Origin: an uncultured Duncaniella sp.
Lineage (GTDB): Bacteria > Bacteroidota > Bacteroidia > Bacteroidales > Muribaculaceae
Direction of reading: 5' to 3'
Length of the DNA: 55,247 nucleotides
Assembly: GCA_910577335.1 (NCBI GenBank)
Contig: CAJTMJ010000020.1
Span: 1-55,247 of the forward strand
The translations under genes were made by a program, and so were the position numbers. Each line of letters opens with the position of its first letter. The stretch's first letter is position 1. The notes below the pieces were generated by a model, which did not search any database, had not been told where the DNA came from, and saw only the letters and a program-made list of their open reading frames with translations. Positions 50,495 to 55,247 of the stretch are shown here, piece by piece.

Positions 50495-51880
50495 ATGTCG
50501 CTCATCAAGTCTATATCAGGTATCCGTGGCACCATAGGCGGTGCACCCGGCGAAGGTCTCTCACCTCTCGATATTGTAAAGTTCACAGCGGCTTACGCCA
50601 CATTTATCTCACGCACTACCACCCGCGACTCTCGCACAATAGTAGTCGGACGTGACGCCCGCCTAAGTGGAACAATGGTAAATGATATCGTTGTCGGGAC
50701 TCTGACAGCAATGGGATTTGATGTCGTGAACATAGGACTTGCATCCACACCTACCACGGAGATTGCTGTTGTAGGCGAAAAAGCTTGCGGTGGTATCATA
50801 CTTACAGCGAGCCATAACCCCAAACAATGGAATGCGCTCAAACTGCAGAATGAAGATGGCGAATTCCTTAACGACGCACAAGGTAAGGAAGTGCTTCGCA
50901 TAGCCGCCGCAGATGAATATGAGTTTGCGAGTGTGGATGATCTCGGACATGAATATGCCAATACCACATACAACCGCCGTCACATCGAACAAGTCTTGGC
51001 GCTTGACCTCGTAGATGTCGAGGCTATCAAGAAAGCTAACTTTACCGTTGCGGTTGATGCCGTAAATTCAGTGGGTGGAATCGTGATTCCGCAACTCCTT
51101 AAAGCACTTGGTGTAAAAAATATCATAGAGCTTAACTGCGAGGCTACAGGTAAATTCGCACATACTCCCGAGCCTATCCCGCAGAACCTCACACAAATAT
51201 CTGAGTTGATGTCTGACGGAAAGGCTGATGTAGGATTCGTTGTCGATCCCGATGTTGACCGTCTTGCCATCGTGATGGAAAACGGCGAGATGTTTGTGGA
51301 GGAATACACATTGGTATCTATTGCCGACTATGTGCTTAGCCGCACACCCGGTTCGACAGTCTCCAATCTCAGCTCATCCCGTGCATTGCGTGATGTCACC
51401 CGTCGCCATGGCTGCGAATACAACGCTGCCGCTGTGGGTGAAGTAAATGTCACCACAAAAATGAAAGAGACAGGCGCAGTGATAGGTGGTGAAGGCAATG
51501 GCGGTGTGATATACCCCGCATCACATTACGGACGTGACGCATTGGTTGGCGTGGCTCTTTTCCTCACACTGCTTGCGAAGAGTGGCAAAAAGGTGAGCGA
51601 GCTTAAAAAGACATACCCTGCTTATGAAATCGCCAAGAATAAGATGGAACTCACACCTGAAATCAATGTCGATGCTATCCTCTCTGCAGTGAAGGAGAGA
51701 TTCGCAGGCGAACAGATTACTGATATAGATGGTGTGAAAATTGATTTCGAGAACTCTTGGGTACATCTGCGCAAATCAAATACCGAGCCAATCATCCGCA
51801 TCTATAGCGAGGCTGCCACCATGGAGGAAGCAGACGCTCTCGCTCAGAAAATCAAAGATGTGATAGCTGAATTGATTTAA
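50495..51880 (+). CDS. glmM: Phosphoglucosamine mutase
   Basis: GlmM converts glucosamine-6-phosphate to glucosamine-1-phosphate for UDP-GlcNAc, needed for peptidoglycan and LPS. The 461-residue protein has ISGIRGTIGG, the phosphoserine loop IILTASHNPKQWNALK, the metal-binding VDPDVDRLAIV, the sugar loop GEGNGGVIYP and the phosphate-binding end SNTEPIIRIYSEA. It belongs to the alpha-D-phosphohexomutase superfamily. A related phosphomannomutase role cannot be excluded, but this context in Bacteroidales favours GlmM. Its stop shares TTAA with the convergent gene. Confidence 0.93.
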   Translation: MSLIKSISGIRGTIGGAPGEGLSPLDIVKFTAAYATFISRTTTRDSRTIVVGRDARLSGTMVNDIVVGTLTAMGFDVVNIGLASTPTTEIAVVGEKACGGIILTASHNPKQWNALKLQNEDGEFLNDAQGKEVLRIAAADEYEFASVDDLGHEYANTTYNRRHIEQVLALDLVDVEAIKKANFTVAVDAVNSVGGIVIPQLLKALGVKNIIELNCEATGKFAHTPEPIPQNLTQISELMSDGKADVGFVVDPDVDRLAIVMENGEMFVEEYTLVSIADYVLSRTPGSTVSNLSSSRALRDVTRRHGCEYNAAAVGEVNVTTKMKETGAVIGGEGNGGVIYPASHYGRDALVGVALFLTLLAKSGKKVSELKKTYPAYEIAKNKMELTPEINVDAILSAVKERFAGEQITDIDGVKIDFENSWVHLRKSNTEPIIRIYSEAATMEEADALAQKIKDVIAELI

Positions 51881-52497
51881 GGCTCACTCTTTTCTTCGGG
51901 AATCGAATCGGGAAGGACTGTCACACGAGAGTCCTTATCGACCATGCGTCGCACGTTGACTATATCTTCATTTCGCATACGCATACACCCGTGACTACGC
52001 CGTCCCGGGACTGAATATGGCGAATTAGTGCCATGTATACCTATGCCGTAAAACGGCGGGGTGTATAGTGCGATGAAAAACGGTCCGTAACACTTATCCT
52101 GTGTGTCCTTATATGTCCAGTCAGTGGAATTATATACTCCATATATTTTAAATGTACCTTCAGGTGTACGCCAATCGTCCTTCCCCGACTTCTGCCCTTT
52201 CTCCCGTGAAGCACATACCCGGTAACGTGCCAAAGTGTCACCAAACACATTGATGACATAAAGACGAGTGTGCGGTTTATCAACCACGACACCCTTAGGT
52301 ATTCTCATACGTCCGGGGACGGAAGAAATATCAGAGGTGATTTCATCCCAACCTTCAGGCTCCGGCAATACAGGTTCGGAAGTTGACGGATATGCCTTAA
52401 GCATCTCCACCACCTGTTGTGGAAATTCAATGTCGGAATTTTGAGCCAATAATGGGGCTGAAACCAACAGGAGATATGTGAGTAGCATTTTTTTCAC
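51877..52497 (-). CDS. L,D-transpeptidase (YkuD domain)
   Basis: A 206-residue secreted enzyme with a signal peptide (about 1-18, LLTYLLLVSAPLLAQ) and a YkuD domain (about 65-195). The domain carries the catalytic HGTNSPYSVPGRRSHGCMRM, with the HxxxxxxxxxxxSHGCxR pattern and the active cysteine. PHTRLYVINVFGDTLARYRV and GKDDWRTPEGTFKIYG are also typical. It forms or edits 3-3 peptidoglycan cross-links or attaches proteins to peptidoglycan. The -7 box of its promoter lies 5 bp before the first ATG, so translation may be leaderless or begin at Met-4. Confidence 0.92.
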   Translation of the reverse strand: MKKMLLTYLLLVSAPLLAQNSDIEFPQQVVEMLKAYPSTSEPVLPEPEGWDEITSDISSVPGRMRIPKGVVVDKPHTRLYVINVFGDTLARYRVCASREKGQKSGKDDWRTPEGTFKIYGVYNSTDWTYKDTQDKCYGPFFIALYTPPFYGIGIHGTNSPYSVPGRRSHGCMRMRNEDIVNVRRMVDKDSRVTVLPDSIPEEKSEP

Positions 52498-52501
52498 TAT
52501 A

Positions 52502-52559
52502 CAAAGTTAACAAATTCATATATCAGTTGAACAAAATTGAAAAAAAATAGTTACCTTTG
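52502..52559. promoter_or_regulatory. Divergent promoters of the L,D-transpeptidase and guaB
   Basis: On the minus strand, TAACTTTG lies at 52502-52509 with TTTG at 52532-52535. On the plus strand, TACCTTTG lies at 52552-52559 with TTG at 52527-52529. Both have ~22-bp spacing and overlapping upstream boxes. Confidence 0.6.
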
Positions 52560-52580
52560 CACGCAATAAATTTAGTCCTT

Positions 52581-54059
52581 ATGTCATTTATTGCTGATAG
52601 AGTAAAAATGGACGGACTCACATTTGATGACGTCCTCCTTATTCCGGCTTATTCGGAAGTGTTACCCCGCGAAGTTAACCTTACCACTCGTTTCTCACGT
52701 AACATCACGCTGAACGTGCCCTTAGTGTCTGCCGCTATGGACACCGTGACTGAAGCAGCTCTCGCCATTGCCATAGCTCGCGAGGGAGGTATAGGTGTGA
52801 TCCATAAAAACATGTCGATTGCCGAGCAAGCTCGTCAGGTCCACGCCGTAAAACGTGCTGAAAACGGTATGATTTACGACCCCGTGACAATAAAACGAGG
52901 CAGCACAGTGGCTGATGCGCTCAATATGATGAAAGAATATCATATTGGCGGTATTCCTGTGGTAGACGATGACCGCAAGCTCGTAGGTATTGTGACCAAC
53001 CGTGACCTCCGTTTCGAACGCGACCTCTCACGTGTGATCGATGATGTCATGACTCATGAAGGTTTGGTGACCACCGCTCAATCTACCGACCTCGAAGAGG
53101 CTGCCAAGATACTTCAGGAACATAAAATCGAAAAACTCCCTGTGGTTGACCATGAAAACCGTCTGGTAGGATTGGTGACTTACAAGGATATAACCAAAGC
53201 TAAAGACAAACCTTTTGCCTGCAAAGATAAACTCGGACGACTTCGTGTTGCAGCCGGCGTAGGTGTCACAGCCGATTCAATGGATCGTGTTGACGCATTG
53301 GTGGAAGCCGGCGTTGACGCTATTGTCATCGACACCGCTCACGGACACTCTAAGGGTGTTGTAGGTGTGCTTAAAGCTGTCAAGGAAAAATATCCGCATA
53401 TTGATGTGGTTGTAGGCAACATCGCCACAGGTGAAGCAGCCAAATATCTTGTAAAAAATGGAGCTGACGGTGTGAAAGTCGGCATCGGTCCGGGTTCAAT
53501 CTGTACTACCCGAATAATTGCAGGTGTTGGTGTTCCCCAGCTTAGCGCAGTCTATGATGTAGCCAAAGCTCTTAAGGGCACAGGTGTTCCCTTGATTGCT
53601 GACGGTGGTATCCGTTACTCAGGAGACATAGTTAAGGCTCTCGCAGCCGGCGCTTACAGCGTCATGCTTGGCGGTATGCTCGCAGGCGTTGAGGAATCAC
53701 CCGGCGACACTATCATTTATAACGGTCGTAAGTACAAATCATATCGTGGCATGGGTTCACTTGAAGCCATGGAGAAAGGTTCAAAAGACCGCTACTTCCA
53801 AGCAAACGAAACCGATGCGAAGAAACTTGTGCCGGAAGGTATCGCTGCCCGTGTTCCTTACAAAGGACTTCTTTATGAAGTGGTATACCAGATGCTTGGC
53901 GGCTTACGTGCCGGTATGGGATACTGTGGAGCGCCTGACATCGAACATCTCCATGAGGCAAAATTCACTCGTATCACAAACGCAGGTGTGGCTGAAAGCC
54001 ATCCGCACGACGTGGCAATCACAAGTGAAGCTCCTAACTACAGCGCATCAAGCCGATAA
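52581..54059 (+). CDS. guaB: Inosine-5'-monophosphate dehydrogenase
   Basis: GuaB oxidises IMP to XMP with NAD+, the committed step to GMP. The 492-residue protein has a TIM barrel interrupted by two CBS domains (about 95-210, MNMMKEYHIGGIPVVDDD and ILQEHKIEKLPVVDHENRL). The catalytic-cysteine loop is VGIGPGSICTTRIIAGVGVP, and the flap region YRGMGSLEAM and LIADGGIRYSGDIVKALAAG are present. ATG 52581 is preferred; a longer frame from 52557 would start inside the -7 box at 52552-52559. Confidence 0.97.
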   Translation: MSFIADRVKMDGLTFDDVLLIPAYSEVLPREVNLTTRFSRNITLNVPLVSAAMDTVTEAALAIAIAREGGIGVIHKNMSIAEQARQVHAVKRAENGMIYDPVTIKRGSTVADALNMMKEYHIGGIPVVDDDRKLVGIVTNRDLRFERDLSRVIDDVMTHEGLVTTAQSTDLEEAAKILQEHKIEKLPVVDHENRLVGLVTYKDITKAKDKPFACKDKLGRLRVAAGVGVTADSMDRVDALVEAGVDAIVIDTAHGHSKGVVGVLKAVKEKYPHIDVVVGNIATGEAAKYLVKNGADGVKVGIGPGSICTTRIIAGVGVPQLSAVYDVAKALKGTGVPLIADGGIRYSGDIVKALAAGAYSVMLGGMLAGVEESPGDTIIYNGRKYKSYRGMGSLEAMEKGSKDRYFQANETDAKKLVPEGIAARVPYKGLLYEVVYQMLGGLRAGMGYCGAPDIEHLHEAKFTRITNAGVAESHPHDVAITSEAPNYSASSR

Positions 54060-54164
54060 TCTCCATAGATTATTGATTATTATGACAATCATTATCGCTG
54101 TCATCACAAACGAAGAAATGTATTAAATACAAGCTTCAGAAAACACTTAGCATAAATTCGATTG

Positions 54165-54210
54165 AAAAACGGCTCTATCGGGACTCCGATACAGCCGTTT
54201 TTCTTTTTAT
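54165..54210. terminator. Bidirectional terminator between guaB and the TlpA-like gene
   Basis: AAAAACGGCTCTATCGG (54165-54181) pairs with CCGATACAGCCGTTTTT (54186-54202), a long stem with one mismatch and a 4-nt loop, with T-runs after it on both strands. Confidence 0.85.
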
Positions 54211-54242
54211 AGATCTCTAAGAGATGTAGCGTCTGTTTATAT

Positions 54243-55010
54243 CTATTTATTTAATGAGCGAATCATAGTAAGCAATCTATCCCTTGTTTCAGGTGAAGTG
54301 CCATTTACAACATCACGAACCACACCCTCTTTATCAACAATTATAGTCATTGGAAAACCTTTACTCCCACGAAAATCACGAAATTGTTTATTATTAACAA
54401 GGGGAATCCAGTTGAAACCATGTTTTTCAAGCACCGGACCCGCAAGTTCAGCAGACTCATGGGTTGACGAGAAAAACATAACCTCAGGCATTTCATTTTT
54501 CCATTCGGAAAGTTCAGGCATCTCCTTGCGACAGGGACCACAACCGGTATACCATATATTTAATACCATCACCTTCCCTTTCACACTTTCATTTGTCCAC
54601 ACATTCCCATTAAGGTCTGTGGCTGTGAAAGCAGGAAATTTATCACCGACATTAACAAGCGGAGCCATATACTTATTTGAGAATTTTCCTCCGGGTTGCA
54701 TATCCTTGAATTTCTCATATTCCCGGAGCAGCTCAGCACCATATTCCACTTTTTCCACCGGTAAAGCATTAGCTTTTTCCTCTGCTGTCAATTCCCCACC
54801 ATCGGTATGAACAATCGCACAAAACCTTTCACCATCAGGAGCCTTGAGAAAAAGCATCATAACATTCTCAGAAAGATGTTCAGGCATTTCCGAGAAAAAG
54901 TATCCGTCAATCATCACTTTAGCTTTCATCAACCCATCAGCAGGAGTTTGAGCCGATACCGATAAAGCTACTAATGCGCATAATGCTAAAAATAAACCTT
55001 TTATTTTCAT
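54243..55010 (-). CDS. TlpA-like thioredoxin-fold protein
   Basis: The 255-residue exported protein has a signal peptide (about 1-20, LFLALCALVALSVSA) and an N-terminal domain of unknown family (about 21-115). A TlpA/ResA-like thioredoxin domain follows (KFPAFTATDLNGNVWTNES). The active site is WYTGCGPCRKEMPEL: the CGPC motif is intact, but the usual Trp before it is Gly. The cis-proline loop is GFPMTIIVDKEGVV. It probably acts as a periplasmic thiol-disulfide oxidoreductase. Its start codon abuts the MITE-like element, so its promoter likely lies within that element. Confidence 0.9.
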   Translation of the reverse strand: MKIKGLFLALCALVALSVSAQTPADGLMKAKVMIDGYFFSEMPEHLSENVMMLFLKAPDGERFCAIVHTDGGELTAEEKANALPVEKVEYGAELLREYEKFKDMQPGGKFSNKYMAPLVNVGDKFPAFTATDLNGNVWTNESVKGKVMVLNIWYTGCGPCRKEMPELSEWKNEMPEVMFFSSTHESAELAGPVLEKHGFNWIPLVNNKQFRDFRGSKGFPMTIIVDKEGVVRDVVNGTSPETRDRLLTMIRSLNK

Positions 55011-55012
55011 AT

Positions 55013-55200
55013 TGAACTGATTTAAACTTTTTATAAAATGTTAAACTCAGGCTGAAAATTACCATGTTTTCAATCTTTGAAGCTCTTTTCGGCTGAATTA
55101 TCAGCATCTCTTCGGTCACTTAGCTCGCTAAGCTCCCTCATCGAGCTGATAATTCATCTCGAAAATAGCATCAAATCTAAAAAAATAAAAAGTTTTTAAG
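55013..55200 (-). mobile_element. MITE-like palindromic element, copy 2 (inverted relative to copy 1)
   Basis: The inner end carries the full 22-bp terminal repeat (55013-55034). The interior matches the reverse complement of copy 1 with only a few differences. The far end keeps only ATAAAAAGTTT (55185-55195) before diverging. This copy has a perfect internal 12-bp inverted repeat, GCTGATAATTCA with TGAATTATCAGC. The intact end lies 3 bp from the TlpA-like start codon. Confidence 0.68.
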
Positions 55201-55247
55201 TACATGACAAAAATTTGAAAACATCGAATTTTGGGGTATAAGTCGGA

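Noticed and set aside
53668..54126. 152-residue alternative frame overlapping the end of guaB
   Set aside because: It is a frame shadow of guaB, which runs intact to 54059.
54298..54810. 170-residue plus-strand frame opposite the TlpA-like gene
   Set aside because: The minus-strand frame has a signal peptide and a CGPC site; the plus frame has neither promoter nor motif.
1..55247. CRISPR arrays, tRNA, rRNA, tmRNA, prophage or complete insertion sequences
   Set aside because: No regularly spaced repeats, no cloverleaf or rRNA-like stretches in the intergenic regions, and no transposase, integrase or phage structural gene was seen.

Overview
This window looks like a chromosomal segment of a gut Bacteroidales bacterium, most likely Muribaculaceae (S24-7 group); the order is well supported and the family is inferred. 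Evidence: many upstream regions carry the Bacteroidetes sigma-ABfr type -7 box TAnnTTTG, often with a TTG/TTTG box about 20 bp further up, and start codons mostly lack a Shine-Dalgarno sequence. Lineage-typical genes include the lipoprotein TamA variant TamL, a DUF4827-like lipoprotein beside glmM, a GH97 glycosidase, a bifunctional hisB and Kdo-type LPS genes. No rRNA, tRNA, CRISPR array, complete insertion sequence or prophage was seen. Coding density is high and most genes are housekeeping.

Layout. 1-80: possible end of an IS21-family element. 130-4922: rplU-rpmA, a SpoU methyltransferase, a flavodiiron protein, then clpP-clpX. 4978-13909: recQ, an FtsE-like ATPase, a type II NADH dehydrogenase, argS, a Bax inhibitor-1 protein, a carboxynorspermidine synthase-like dehydrogenase and a pRiA4b ORF-3-like acidic protein. 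14043-16260 (minus): a trio with tRNA-linked families (B3/B4 domain, YrdC/Sua5, FemAB/GNAT-like). 16439-25194: an LPS operon with Kdo transferase, lipid A acyltransferase, CMP-Kdo synthetase, GT90, GT9 and two LtaS/sulfatase-type membrane enzymes. 25396-31023: histidine operon hisGDCBHA, ending without hisF or hisIE. 31127-40926 (mostly one minus-strand block): a small membrane protein, a SulP transporter, prmA, a YtxH/holin-like envelope module, a split degenerate protein kinase, a KefB-type antiporter, an MgtC protein and a coiled-coil membrane protein. 41513-55010: GH97, tamL, a phosphoglycolate phosphatase-like HAD, a hybrid-free histidine kinase, nrnA, DUF4827, glmM, an L,D-transpeptidase, guaB and a TlpA-like thioredoxin.

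Most notable signals. (1) The kinase-like gene at 35886-36943 is split into two frames exactly at a canonical U UUA AAC slippery heptamer, in the right frame for a -1 shift. A two-part stem-loop follows 11 nt downstream, and a -1 slip restores the expected kinase helix. It is either a programmed frameshift or a recent one-base deletion. The kinase also lacks several catalytic residues. (2) A ~195-bp palindromic, MITE-like element with 22-bp perfect terminal inverted repeats lies upstream of the GH97 gene. A second copy of it, in opposite orientation, abuts the start codon of the TlpA-like gene, and a degenerate relative lies upstream of clpP. (3) A 136-bp stretch bounded by inverted repeats and containing nested perfect palindromes sits upstream of the SulP transporter.

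All product calls come from reading translated motifs and gene order by eye; no database search was run. Start codons were moved from the longest reading frame where a promoter box or family length argued for it (clpP, NADH dehydrogenase, waaA, kdsB, holin-like, guaB).
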